Part shown: positions 51,563-60,615 of the stretch, piece after piece
Layout of the letters: each line of letters starts with the position of its first letter
Numbering within the stretch: position 1 is the stretch's first letter
Origin: G963668435 sp963668435
Lineage (GTDB): Bacteria; Latescibacterota; Latescibacteria; Latescibacterales; Latescibacteraceae
Reading direction: 5' to 3'
DNA length: 64,000 nt
Assembly (NCBI GenBank): GCA_963668435.2
Contig: CAXXSC010000002.1
Span: 1 to 64,000, forward strand
Program-made: the position numbers and the translations under genes
The notes under the pieces: model-generated
Told to the model about the DNA's origin: nothing
Seen by the model: only the letters and a program-made list of their open reading frames with translations
The model's database searches: none

Positions 51563-53205
51563 TAAAACCTCACGCTTGCTGCAAGTCCCGTGTTATGCCG
51601 GCTGACTACAGGAGTGATCTGTATGGTATCGTAACGGGATGAAAGTTCGATTCTGGGTTCAGTCATCAATGCGTCCAGCACATTATAGATGTAAACAGCG
51701 CAGGCTGCCGCAATAGCCGCGTTCTGAAGGTTTCCGGCATCCGAGGCGCTGTTATATTTGCTTTCGAGATCATCATATAGAGTGCCGAAATCAGCGTCCG
51801 ATCGTGCTTTTCGGTAGGTTTCCTCGGCTTTGTCGTAATCATCCCATGAGCCCAACGCGCTTACCGATGTTGCGGCGACAGCTCCGAGCGTGATGATCTG
51901 CAGTGCGCTGATAAACATACCCTTGCCCCGGTATTCGGCGTATCTCTGGCCGCTGCCGGGGAAAATGAGACTGCGGGTCAGAACCCCGTTTTTGGATTTT
52001 GGCGAAAGGTGATAGGAAATATCGAGCGGTTTCCCTCTGCCGATGAAAACGTTTACGGCATATTTTTCGTATCCGGGGCTTTGGATGACAATTTTGTAAT
52101 TGCCCGCAGGTATCACATGATTTGCCAGAGGTGCATTTCCTGCATGAACGCCGTCTATTGATACTGCCGCGCCGCTCGGAAAACCGTTGACCGAAATGCT
52201 TTCCATCGGATTGAGCGTATAACTGACTTTCTTGTGTGCACCGGCGGAAAGAGAGATGTGTTCACCGTACTCGCCATAACCTTCGTATTTAACTATCAGA
52301 GAATAAGATCCCTGCGGCATGGTCTTGTTGTCCAGTGGGGTTGTGCCGATCTTTTTGCCGTCGATAAATACGGCTGCTCCCTCGGGGAAACCGCTGACAC
52401 TGAGATTGGCGAGTTTCTGAAGGTGGTAGCTGATTTTTTCGCTTTCATCCGGTGCGACAACGATCTCGTTTTCGTAGTCCTCATAGCCGTCTGCGGATAG
52501 CTTTAACCGATACCGTCCCGGATTGATCTTTCTGTAATCGAGCGGTGTTGTGCCTATCAGTGTGCTGCCGAGGTAAACCTGCACTTTCTTCGGGGTGCCG
52601 GTTACCGTGAGGTATGCTCCGCCGCTTTCGGCAATGGCGGCGGGATCCGGTGTGCTTTGCGGCAGTGTGATTTCCGGTGCCGCAAGACGTTCTCCGGTGA
52701 GGAGTTCATGGGCGACTATCGGCATCAGGTCAATGACATTGTCGATAATGCCGCGCTGTTTCCTGTCGACCGATGTCAGCGCTTTCCCCGTTTTCACATC
52801 CACGGTCCTGACAATGACCATGTAGGTCGATCCTACGAGACTGACAGAGCCGAGGACAATTTTATCGACATTGAGCATTTTCCCGAACTCAATGGCGCAG
52901 GAAATGTCGGTGCAGCCAGTACCCTGGATTTCAAATTCATCGAAAATCTTATCCATCTGTGATCGTTCGATGAAATTGTAGTTTTCCGTGATTTTTGCCG
53001 ACTGCTCCTTGATAGTCTTTGAAATGCCCGCACGCAGCATTTCGGTGAGCGCGACCGCCTCGCTTTCTGCAATACCGTTTGCCTGAAGGTCGAGCACTGC
53101 TATACCCACAGCATTCGTTTCCTGTGCAAAGGCTGCCGGAACGGCAAATACAAGGATAACAGCTGCAAGCAGAATGCCGAGCACATTTCTCGAATACAGC
53201 ACCAC
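51562..53205 (-). CDS. CsgG-like/PEGA/DUF5683 membrane protein
   Basis: A 547-residue exported protein with a signal peptide (1-27). Residues ~30-180 resemble the CsgG-like domain (VGIAVLDLQANGI, then DKIVLGSVSLVGSTYMVIVR). Then come three PEGA repeats, each about 70 residues (YLTVTGTPKKVQVYLGSTLI, LSVSGFPEGAAVFIDGKKIG, ISVNGFPSGAAVSIDGVHAG). The last ~130 residues with LTRSLIFPGSGQRY are DUF5683-like, with two hydrophobic segments. The start is GTG (53205 or the next GTG), very close to AAGGAGGT. It leads the FGE-like lipoprotein gene and probably acts with it at the outer envelope. Confidence 0.75.
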   Translation of the reverse strand: MVLYSRNVLGILLAAVILVFAVPAAFAQETNAVGIAVLDLQANGIAESEAVALTEMLRAGISKTIKEQSAKITENYNFIERSQMDKIFDEFEIQGTGCTDISCAIEFGKMLNVDKIVLGSVSLVGSTYMVIVRTVDVKTGKALTSVDRKQRGIIDNVIDLMPIVAHELLTGERLAAPEITLPQSTPDPAAIAESGGAYLTVTGTPKKVQVYLGSTLIGTTPLDYRKINPGRYRLKLSADGYEDYENEIVVAPDESEKISYHLQKLANLSVSGFPEGAAVFIDGKKIGTTPLDNKTMPQGSYSLIVKYEGYGEYGEHISLSAGAHKKVSYTLNPMESISVNGFPSGAAVSIDGVHAGNAPLANHVIPAGNYKIVIQSPGYEKYAVNVFIGRGKPLDISYHLSPKSKNGVLTRSLIFPGSGQRYAEYRGKGMFISALQIITLGAVAATSVSALGSWDDYDKAEETYRKARSDADFGTLYDDLESKYNSASDAGNLQNAAIAAACAVYIYNVLDALMTEPRIELSSRYDTIQITPVVSRHNTGLAASVRF

Positions 53206-53348
53206 ACCTCCTTGGAATAGAGTCAGGTTAATAGCTTTACTAAACTAATATAGAAGAGGGTGTTTCAATGTTCAAGATAAATTTAAAACAATTAGAGGGG
53301 CAGGGGCTGGACGTTATTATTGTGACGGTGGGGTGTCTGTTTACACAG

Positions 53349-53380
53349 AAAAGCCCCCGAATTTCTTCAGGGGCTTTTTT
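53349..53380 (-). terminator. Terminator of the PpiC-like gene
   Basis: AAAAGCCCC-C-GAA (53349-53361) pairs with TTC-A-GGGGCTTTT (53366-53377). It has the same core as the terminators at 50386 and 55725. Read leftward the stem ends in T. Confidence 0.85.
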
Positions 53381-53396
53381 GCATAGCTATTATATG

Positions 53397-55085
53397 TTAT
53401 TTGCCACATCTAAAATCATCATTATAGTAAAAAGATAAATCAATATTGTTAGAATATATGTAATACTGTTTGAGTTGTGGCAAGAGACTTTTTTTTATTT
53501 GTTTTAATTTTATTTGCTTTATTTCTTCGTATATATAGTCATTAACCTCTTCAAGTTCTGCCAACCTTCTGCCGTTTGATTTGATTTTGACGAAAATGAC
53601 ATGCTTATTTCCAATGACTATTGGATTTGTCATTTTTTTGTCGGTAGTAGTCAGTAAAATCTTGAAAACCTTTGCCGGGTATGAAACGTTACCAAATTTT
53701 ATCTCCTCATTCAATGTAACTTCAACATCCTTATCTGCCCAGGAAATAAATTGTTGATTTCCACTTCTCGCGAACTTTGCAATCCTGCCTCGTAACGCAA
53801 CGGCTTCATGCCGGGTGTTGAAAGCAAAAACATGAACATCGAAACTTGACGGCGTAATGTATTGTTGGCGGTGTTGATAGAAATGTTGTGAAATATCATT
53901 GTCAGTCACCGGATCAAGAGGAAGTAAGTAATTTGTTTCGTATTCTCGTATCGTATAACTCTGTTTGAGTTTTTGAAGTCGTTTTTTAAGTATCGGATCG
54001 TTCATAATTCCAATATTTTCTGCATAATTGTAAGCTAATTTTGTAAAAACCATTTCCTTCAGTATCTGTTCTAAATCAGATTCTTCAATTATCCATTTTT
54101 TTAAAGGTTGTTTTTCGTAGTCTTCAATGAACTGTCTAACTGATAATTCAACAAGCTTTCCTCGATCGTGATACTGTACAATGGTTTTTGATAAATGGTT
54201 TTTAAACATACTTCTTGTTAGTGTGCAGCCTGCATCGTAATTACAAATAATTGTGTATATAGTATGAACTGTATCTGTTTTGATTTCTGTTTGGGCTTTA
54301 GCATGAATTTCGCGGTCAAATTTTTCCATCAACCGACGTTCTTCATGCATCCGATACTCAGCTTCAATATTGGCTCGAGATAACTGAGGTACATCGTACA
54401 CTTTTTTCCGAACGATAAAATAAATAATATCCTTATCATGGTTGTACGGCCCGTGAACAATATTGATTTCAGCACTGAAAATTTCTTTTCGTAATGCCCA
54501 GTCACTCATGAAGGGCCAGCGGTCTGTTTTTGATAAGCAGACACTATTATTGCTCTTTTGAACGCTTGCTTTTAACGTGTCGAAATCAGACGGTGTTTTC
54601 ATGATGTTTTGTGGTTTCAATATCGAATTGTCCGTGAGTCTGATTACTTCATAATCGAATAGATAACTCCTTTTTTTTGTCTCTTCTTCTATGATTGTAT
54701 TATTTATTTTAAGATTATTCGTAACTATTTCATTGTATAGCTCTCCACCTATCTGGGTAATCATGAATCGCTTCATGTTTTCATAGATATTAGAAACCTT
54801 GTCAGAGTTTTGAATGTTCTTGCTGTGAGCATCGGCAAGAAAATATAACTCGCCAATGGTCTCGTCTATCCATGATTCGATACTGTCCGGTGGTACAGGA
54901 TATGTGGCTGACCTGCTGAACAGCGTTCTTTTTTTTAACATTTTTTTGTTGAATTCATCTCGTTCCATGCTCACGCCACCAATGCTGATTCTGCCTGTAT
55001 GTGCAGTTGTTGCTAAAGGGCTGGCGGTCGTGTTTGTGAAGAGAAAAATAATGCAATACGCTACTATGCTGATAGTATTAGTCAC
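53397..55085 (-). CDS. PpiC/SurA-like exported protein, AT-rich gene
   Basis: A 562-residue protein with a short hydrophobic N terminus (SIVAYCIIFLF) starting at GTG. The N-terminal half has charged helices resembling SurA N-domains. Near residues ~400-470 the segment PVTDNDISQHFYQHRQQYIT followed by SFDVHVFAFNTRHEAVALRG resembles the lead into a parvulin (PpiC) domain, but the key residues of the fold are degenerate, so isomerase activity is uncertain. The gene is far more AT-rich than its neighbours and uses many AAA/ATA codons, suggesting transfer from another source. No good ribosome binding site is visible. Confidence 0.6.
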   Translation of the reverse strand: MTNTISIVAYCIIFLFTNTTASPLATTAHTGRISIGGVSMERDEFNKKMLKKRTLFSRSATYPVPPDSIESWIDETIGELYFLADAHSKNIQNSDKVSNIYENMKRFMITQIGGELYNEIVTNNLKINNTIIEEETKKRSYLFDYEVIRLTDNSILKPQNIMKTPSDFDTLKASVQKSNNSVCLSKTDRWPFMSDWALRKEIFSAEINIVHGPYNHDKDIIYFIVRKKVYDVPQLSRANIEAEYRMHEERRLMEKFDREIHAKAQTEIKTDTVHTIYTIICNYDAGCTLTRSMFKNHLSKTIVQYHDRGKLVELSVRQFIEDYEKQPLKKWIIEESDLEQILKEMVFTKLAYNYAENIGIMNDPILKKRLQKLKQSYTIREYETNYLLPLDPVTDNDISQHFYQHRQQYITPSSFDVHVFAFNTRHEAVALRGRIAKFARSGNQQFISWADKDVEVTLNEEIKFGNVSYPAKVFKILLTTTDKKMTNPIVIGNKHVIFVKIKSNGRRLAELEEVNDYIYEEIKQIKLKQIKKSLLPQLKQYYIYSNNIDLSFYYNDDFRCGK

Positions 55086-55141
55086 GGGAATAATCCATTA
55101 CATTTTGAGGGGGCGGTGACAATAACAATTAAATTAGAGTA

Positions 55142-55528
55142 TTAATTGTCTATCCATGTTGCTCTTGCCGTGGCTCTGGCCCATGCTTGAGTTGCGTCTT
55201 CTGATTCGCATTCGGTTACGAGGTTGACTGTCGCGATAGATGCCGCGGAAGTGTATGCCGTATCAGTATCGGAGGTGGCTATCAAACCCGCATCGCAATC
55301 AACCGATATTGAATAAGCGCTCGCCTCAGCCCATGCGTAACCAGTGTGGCCATAGGCATTTACGTAGACGTACCACTGTATGGTTCCCGTTGTGTATGGA
55401 TTGTTGGCACTGTATGGGTCATAATCATAGCCGTCAGAGCCACTGCAGAAACTGGACGTTTCCCAGGCTTGAACGCTACCGACACATGCTATCATGATAA
55501 GTGTCGCAATAAGTGTTGTTCTAAACAT
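55142..55528 (-). CDS. Small secreted Ala/Ser/Thr/Tyr-rich protein
   Basis: A 128-residue protein with a signal peptide (1-21, ending VQA). The mature part is rich in Ala, Ser, Thr, Tyr and Trp and has three cysteines (SSFCSGS, SVDCDAG, VTECESE). AAGGAGGAAG is a strong ribosome binding site 6 bases before the ATG, which supports real translation. I do not recognise the family. It is next to the AT-rich PpiC-like gene and could be its client, but that is inference. Confidence 0.55.
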   Translation of the reverse strand: MFRTTLIATLIMIACVGSVQAWETSSFCSGSDGYDYDPYSANNPYTTGTIQWYVYVNAYGHTGYAWAEASAYSISVDCDAGLIATSDTDTAYTSAASIATVNLVTECESEDATQAWARATARATWIDN

Positions 55529-55724
55529 AGCTTCCTCCTTCTTCGTTATGTCACCGACCCCATTCTTCCAGAAGCAGTTGAGACGTTAATGTGATAATAA
55601 TAATATTAAGATGGTAAAATGTCAACAAGAAATTGTAATACATACACGCTGTAACTTGCTACCTATTGTTTCGGTTGAATTTGCGGACTGATTTTTTTAA
55701 AAGGGGGATGAATAGTGAGCACAA
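55529..55724. other. AT-rich gap
   Basis: Holds the leader of the small secreted protein and a stretch of A/T without coding signal. Nothing else recognised. Confidence 0.4.
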
Positions 55725-55754
55725 AAAAGCCCCCGAAGAAATTCGGGGGCTTTT
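55725..55754 (-). terminator. Terminator of the CarboxypepD_reg-rich gene
   Basis: AAAAGCCCCCGAA (55725-55737) pairs with TTCGGGGGCTTTT (55742-55754), loop GAAA. Its arms are identical to those of the terminator at 50386-50415. Confidence 0.9.
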
Positions 55755-55794
55755 CAATTTGTGTCATGCCTTGTAAGTCAGGCGTTCGCGGCCA

Positions 55795-57543
55795 TTATTC
55801 GGCGGAAAGCGCCACGTAACTGTCTTCGATAACAACATTGGCGTTGTCGACTGTAACAGTCTGGAGACCGGGATTGAAGGTCAACCCTTCCTTATATGCA
55901 GTGATAAAGTAACGGCCATTGGACATATCTTCAAAGACGAAATCACCGTTGGCATCGCTTGTGGCATGCTTGATGCCGTCAGGTGTCGTTGTCGTGAGCG
56001 TAACACCCTCGACGCCGTTGCCAGAGCCGTCGACACACTTGCCGCTAATCGTGAATTTCTGGCCGCCGCTGCCGTCGTCGCCGACAATATCGTTGACGAT
56101 GACATCATTGCCATTGACAATTACCTCGGTGTTGGTGAATGTGTATGCGCCGAATTCGTCAACCTTGATCGTATAGGTGCCGTTGCGGAGGTTGTTGAAG
56201 GTATACATGCCGGTTGTCATGTCGTTGGTAGTCGTTTCTATGCGGCTGTTGCCTTCGTAGAGATGGACCATGGTGTAAAGCGGGTCACCATCGGCGTCGA
56301 CAATGAAGCCGGTGATCTGGAAAAGATCGATTTCCGTCGAGGCGACAAAGTTATCGACTGTTGTCACGAGATCGGTGCAGTACACGGTCATGTTCTCGGG
56401 CGTGAAAAACAGGCCGTCGGCTTGCGGTGTGAGCAGCAGGGTTTCCTCGAGGGCCGTACCCATCGTGTAGTAACCGTCGGCGTCGGTGACAGCCTCGTAA
56501 AGATGGCTGAGACTGGCAAGCACCATCTTGACACCCTCGACTCCGTCGCCGTTAGTGTCGACAACACGGCCGGTGAGGGTCATTGTCTGGATGAATGTGC
56601 CGGTGAAATCGATATCTGTCACATTGGCGCCGTCAATTTCGGCTGCATTGTAGATGGGCAGGAACTCGTAGCTGTTGAGAGACACCGAAACAGAGTAGGT
56701 TCCGTTGGGATAGCCCTCGAAAACATAGTTGCCGCTGGCGTCGGTGCTGGTGTAGTAATAGCTGCCGTTGTTCATCATCTCAACGTTGACACCTTCGAGA
56801 GCGTTGCCATCGCCGTCTACCACCGTGCCGCTGACTGAGTAGCCCACACGCGGAACGATAATTGAAAGAACAAGATTATCTTCGATGACCACGTCTTCCA
56901 TGATCGTGGTCATAATATCTTCGCCGGTGATTGTGACTGTCCATGTGGTCGCGGCTTTTTTGGCGGCGCTGAAGGCGGGTGAGGAGCCGCCACCGGTAAC
57001 TGCCGATGCCTGCGCATGACTGCCGCCGTCGATCAGGAGCATTTTTTTCGCCTGTACGTTGCCGGCGCTTCTCAGGCGGTAAATGTAGATGCCTGCGGCG
57101 ACATTCATGCCGTTGTCATCCAGGCCGTTCCAACTGACAGAGAAACTGCCGGGCTGGTACTGGTCATTGACCAGCGTACGGATTTTCTGGCCGAGGCTGT
57201 TATAGATATTAAGCTCGACAATGCCAGCCTGCGCGACAGTGAACGGTATGACCGTTGTCGGATTGAACGGATTGGGGAAATTCTGGCCGAGCACGACAGC
57301 TTCCGGCATGAGTTTTTCATCAACCGCAGTTGTGGTGATCTCGAGTTCGTATTCACCGTAAATATCGGTAATTACCGAAAAAACATTACTTGCATCGTTG
57401 TCATCGGTGAACATGACCGTTGCGCCCTCAACAGGCTTGGCATTTGTGTCGATCACGGTTCCCGATACAGTCACTGCGAATGCCTGTGCGGAAAACAGCA
57501 TGGCGGCAACAAGCAGAACGGACAGAGCAATACCTTTTTTCAT
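55795..57543 (-). CDS. Exported protein with CarboxypepD_reg repeats and an internal sorting-type module
   Basis: A 582-residue exported protein with a signal peptide (1-23). It holds five carboxypeptidase-regulatory-like sandwiches, marked by VSGTVIDTNAKPVEGATV, VSGTVVDGDGNALEGVNV, LTGRVVDTNGDGVEGVKM, ITGFIVDADGDPLYTMV and ISGKCVDGSGNGVEGVTL. After the first comes NFPNPFNPTTVIPFT...KMLLI (about residues 87-170), which is a FlgD-like sorting module, here internal instead of C-terminal. The start at 57543 is the only ATG; AAGGAG is 11 bases upstream. It may be an adhesin or surface scaffold. Confidence 0.7.
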   Translation of the reverse strand: MKKGIALSVLLVAAMLFSAQAFAVTVSGTVIDTNAKPVEGATVMFTDDNDASNVFSVITDIYGEYELEITTTAVDEKLMPEAVVLGQNFPNPFNPTTVIPFTVAQAGIVELNIYNSLGQKIRTLVNDQYQPGSFSVSWNGLDDNGMNVAAGIYIYRLRSAGNVQAKKMLLIDGGSHAQASAVTGGGSSPAFSAAKKAATTWTVTITGEDIMTTIMEDVVIEDNLVLSIIVPRVGYSVSGTVVDGDGNALEGVNVEMMNNGSYYYTSTDASGNYVFEGYPNGTYSVSVSLNSYEFLPIYNAAEIDGANVTDIDFTGTFIQTMTLTGRVVDTNGDGVEGVKMVLASLSHLYEAVTDADGYYTMGTALEETLLLTPQADGLFFTPENMTVYCTDLVTTVDNFVASTEIDLFQITGFIVDADGDPLYTMVHLYEGNSRIETTTNDMTTGMYTFNNLRNGTYTIKVDEFGAYTFTNTEVIVNGNDVIVNDIVGDDGSGGQKFTISGKCVDGSGNGVEGVTLTTTTPDGIKHATSDANGDFVFEDMSNGRYFITAYKEGLTFNPGLQTVTVDNANVVIEDSYVALSAE

Positions 57544-57845
57544 CGAGTGCAATTCTCCTTGAATTACGGGTGATAATACATTGAAAATGACTATAGGAAA
57601 TAATTGAAAGCGGGAAGACGTTTTATGTAGAATAGAAAGAGTTTCACGGCTGTTTTCCTTTTCTTGGCGATTTACCCATATCTAATGGTAGTAAATGTTG
57701 TTAGGTCCGTACTGTGACGGTGGTCACATTATTTCTGCCAATGCCAGGAATATTGACATTAAAGATGCTGTATACAGGGGTTATAGCATGGTAAAAGAGT
57801 TGCCTGCAAAATTGACTTGTTTTGTTGGTGTAAAGGTTTTTATTG
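57544..57845. other. Gap between two secreted-protein genes
   Basis: No coding signal or strong hairpin. It has AT-rich runs and should contain the promoter of the minus-strand gene at 57543, but no good -35/-10 pair was found. Confidence 0.4.
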
Positions 57846-58367
57846 TTATTTCAGGAGTTTTTCCGTCTCGGCTTTGATCTTTTTCCAGTTGAATTTTTTT
57901 GCCAGCTCCAACGCCTTGTTTTTTTCGATCCCGTAATAATTAAAAGCGAAAATTGCCCCTTCGGTCGCTGTTTTCGCCATATCCACGACTATCGCGCCTT
58001 CCTTGTCCTCGTTGCTGTGAGTCTGTGCGGCTTTCAGCCCGTCGACCTCAGTCACCGTAACACTGCCATCTTCGGATTCGTAGGATACTTCCGCCATCTG
58101 CCCCTCTACCATGGCATTGGTGCCGACAATGATCATGGCGTTGATGGTTTTTTCGCCATCTGCAGCGCTGTAGGATCTGACTGCGTTGATCATTTTCATG
58201 CCGCCCATATCGAGCGCAGCACCCTCAGCGTCCTCGGCCTCGAAACCGTCAATATTGACAAGAAGCGGTTTCAGGGCATCGGCCTTATCAGCCGAAGCGG
58301 TCAGCGGGCAGGCAAAGACAGCCAGCATGAAAAGTGAAAGCACGATTCGGATAATGGGGCATTTCAT
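57846..58367 (-). CDS. Secreted protein of unknown function
   Basis: A 173-residue protein with a signal peptide (1-26, LTASADK). The mature part is acidic and alternates short hydrophobic strands, e.g. MIIVGTNAMVEGQMAEVSYE and GAIVVDMAKTATEG. The C terminus is a helix with Lys-rich residues. AAAAGGAG precedes the ATG. I do not recognise the family. It is separated from its neighbours by long gaps and is likely monocistronic. Confidence 0.6.
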   Translation of the reverse strand: MKCPIIRIVLSLFMLAVFACPLTASADKADALKPLLVNIDGFEAEDAEGAALDMGGMKMINAVRSYSAADGEKTINAMIIVGTNAMVEGQMAEVSYESEDGSVTVTEVDGLKAAQTHSNEDKEGAIVVDMAKTATEGAIFAFNYYGIEKNKALELAKKFNWKKIKAETEKLLK

Positions 58368-58858
58368 AGTGCAGCTCCTTTTAATTATACCATACTAGTA
58401 GTAGGCGGTTAAACTTGAGATGGCTGCTGAAAACTGACAAACTGAATCGGCTGGTCTTTCAGGCCGGCCACCTTCCAGTCATCGGGGGAACCTCCACTTT
58501 GTGGTTCCCCCAAGCCCCCTCCGAAAGGTGTCGAGGGCACTTTATGTTTCTGTTAGGGGGGTGCAGAATGAGCTGCTGTTCGGCGTTTCCAGAAAACACT
58601 TGCTCGACCGGGGCTTTTCACCGGGAGCCCTTTTTGCGCCACTTTTTCCGGCGAGGGAAAAGTAGCTTAAAAAAATTGTATGGAAATATTCACCGATATT
58701 TTTACCGGACAATATTATTACCATATCACTAGACAACGTGCCTAAACCTGTAATTCACGTCGAGATTCAGGGGTTATACTGATGAATATAAAACACCCGA
58801 ACACTATACACAAGAGCGTAACTATTATTGTGCACATGTTAAATTGACTATCTGATAT
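58368..58858. repeat. Gap with two REP-like hairpins
   Basis: No gene. GGGGGAACC (58484-58492) pairs with GGTTCCCCC (58503-58511), and GCCACTTTTT (58638-58647) with GAAAAGTAGC (58657-58666), both in a G/C-rich strip rich in CCCCC/GGGGG runs. They look like dispersed REP-type intergenic repeats rather than terminators. Confidence 0.5.
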
Positions 58859-59800
58859 TTATGACATGCCCGCCTCAGTCAGCGCGTCCACATGACGCCC
58901 CGCGGAAGATGCCAATGATGCCAGTTCGTAGCCGCCCTCGAGTGTCGAGACAATTTTTCCGTCGCAGTACATGTCGGCAAAGTCAGTCACGATTTTCGTC
59001 ATCTTGTAAAAGGTCTCGGTTTCGAGCTGGATGTCGCCCAATGGATCGCTCTTGTGCGCGTCGAATCCTGCCGACATGAGCACAAATTCCGGCATGAACA
59101 TGTTGACCTGGTCGGAGAGCGGCCCCTTGAAGATTTTGAGATAGTCTTCCTCGTCCGAGCCCGGCGGCATGGGGGCGTTGAGAATGCCTCCCGAATGGGA
59201 ATAGAGCCGGGAGGTCATGCCTGTCCCTGGATAGTGGGGATGCTGATGAATGCTGAAAAGGAGGATGTCGTTATCGCCGGCGAGCATTTCCTCGGTGCCG
59301 TTGCAATGGTGGACATCGAAATCAACAATGAGGATTTTGTGGATGTTGTGCTTTTTCTTGAGGTGGCGGGCAGCGATAGCAATGTTGTTAAATACGCAGA
59401 ATCCCATGGCCATCGAATAGCGGGCGTGGTGGCCGGGAGGACGGACCGGGCAGAACGCTGTGGTGTATTTGCCGTCGAGCACATTGTCGACGGCTGTAAG
59501 AAGTGCACCGGTAGCCCTGAGTGATGCCTGCCAGGATTCCGGTGATACCGGCGTGTCGGGAGAGTCGAGGTTCGCCGGTGCTTTTTCAATGGTTGTTTTG
59601 ACACGGCTGATGTACTCGGCCGCGTGAACATACTCGATCTCTTCCACCTCGGCAAGACGGGGTTCATCCCAGACTATTTTGCCATCGTACTTCTCTTTTT
59701 TCAGCTCCTCAACGATTGTCGAAACACGTGATGGACGTTCCGGATGGCCGATACCTGTGTTGTGCTCGATAAAATCATTATGATACAGAATGCCTGTCAT
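58859..59800 (-). CDS. Histone-deacetylase-family (acetoin utilisation-type) amidohydrolase
   Basis: A 313-residue zinc enzyme that removes acetyl groups from amines or proteins. The start at 59800 follows GGGGAAAGGGA. The N-terminal IGHPERPSRVSTI is conserved. Active-site residues: His124-His125 (PPGHHARYSMAMGFCVFNN), metal ligands Asp162 and His164 (IVDFDVHHCNGTE), and a third Asp in SAGFDAHKSDPLG. All are present, so it should be active. The substrate may be acetylpolyamines or acetylated proteins. Confidence 0.92.
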   Translation of the reverse strand: MTGILYHNDFIEHNTGIGHPERPSRVSTIVEELKKEKYDGKIVWDEPRLAEVEEIEYVHAAEYISRVKTTIEKAPANLDSPDTPVSPESWQASLRATGALLTAVDNVLDGKYTTAFCPVRPPGHHARYSMAMGFCVFNNIAIAARHLKKKHNIHKILIVDFDVHHCNGTEEMLAGDNDILLFSIHQHPHYPGTGMTSRLYSHSGGILNAPMPPGSDEEDYLKIFKGPLSDQVNMFMPEFVLMSAGFDAHKSDPLGDIQLETETFYKMTKIVTDFADMYCDGKIVSTLEGGYELASLASSAGRHVDALTEAGMS

Positions 59801-60000
59801 TCCCTTTCCCCCTGTTTCCCGGTTTAACGGACTGCGCATGCCCTTACCGGATTATGACAGTTTTACATTATTGTATTAAAAATAAAACCTGATTCTAACC
59901 GGGACAAGTGAAAACATAATAAAATGAACTATTCTGATTTTCAAACCGTCTTATAGTCGAAAATATGTGTTTCATATATATAATAGAAGGAGCCGCATTG

Positions 60001-60411
60001 ATGTTTCCCGTATCTCAAAATATATTTCGCCACCGGATACAGTACCTTTCATGGGCTATGCTGATTACTTTCCTCCTGTGTTCCGGATGTTCGCGGGCAA
60101 TGCTGTTCGGACCTCCGGGGGACAGGGTCGGAACGGTCGAGGGAAGGATGCAGATTGATGGCGGTTCGGCGACGAAATTCCGTGTGGATGTTTACTCGCA
60201 AAGCGGCGAGGACCTTTCATTCTGGTTGAGCCTTCCAAACCGCGGAGTCAGATACAAACGAATCGAGGATATTGATTTTGAGGACGGTTTGATTACAATT
60301 ATGACATCCTCTCCTAAACGCGCCTACTCATGTGTTGTCAGCGAGGGCCCCATGAAATTCAAAGGTGAACTCGAACAGATAGCCGGATCGTTTATTTTAA
60401 ATCTCAAGTAA
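60001..60411 (+). CDS. Small lipoprotein
   Basis: A 136-residue protein with a hydrophobic start and lipobox LLCSGC at about residues 27-32. The start at 60001 follows AGAAGGAG, so the 12 upstream codons are dropped. The mature part has several beta segments (FRVDVYSQSGEDLSFWL, MKFKGELEQIAGSFIL). I do not recognise the family. Confidence 0.6.
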   Translation: MFPVSQNIFRHRIQYLSWAMLITFLLCSGCSRAMLFGPPGDRVGTVEGRMQIDGGSATKFRVDVYSQSGEDLSFWLSLPNRGVRYKRIEDIDFEDGLITIMTSSPKRAYSCVVSEGPMKFKGELEQIAGSFILNLK

Positions 60412-60615
60412 TGACACTCAACCTTTCTGTTTCCTGTATTGATCGGGCATTATGCTGTCATTCCCCCGTTCGGATTCACCATTTTTCATCCCTGCGCACA
60501 TGAAAAAGGTCTTGACGATCTCGGAAAATGCACGATCTTTCATTAGATTATCGCGTAAACCCTATGCAGTCTCGTGCGGACACGTTTATTCTCGGGTAAG
60601 AGAAAGGGGGCTCAA

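Noticed and set aside
55966..56838. 290-codon plus-strand frame in the CarboxypepD_reg gene
   Set aside because: Antisense shadow; low-complexity Val/Asp/Gly composition and no ribosome binding site.
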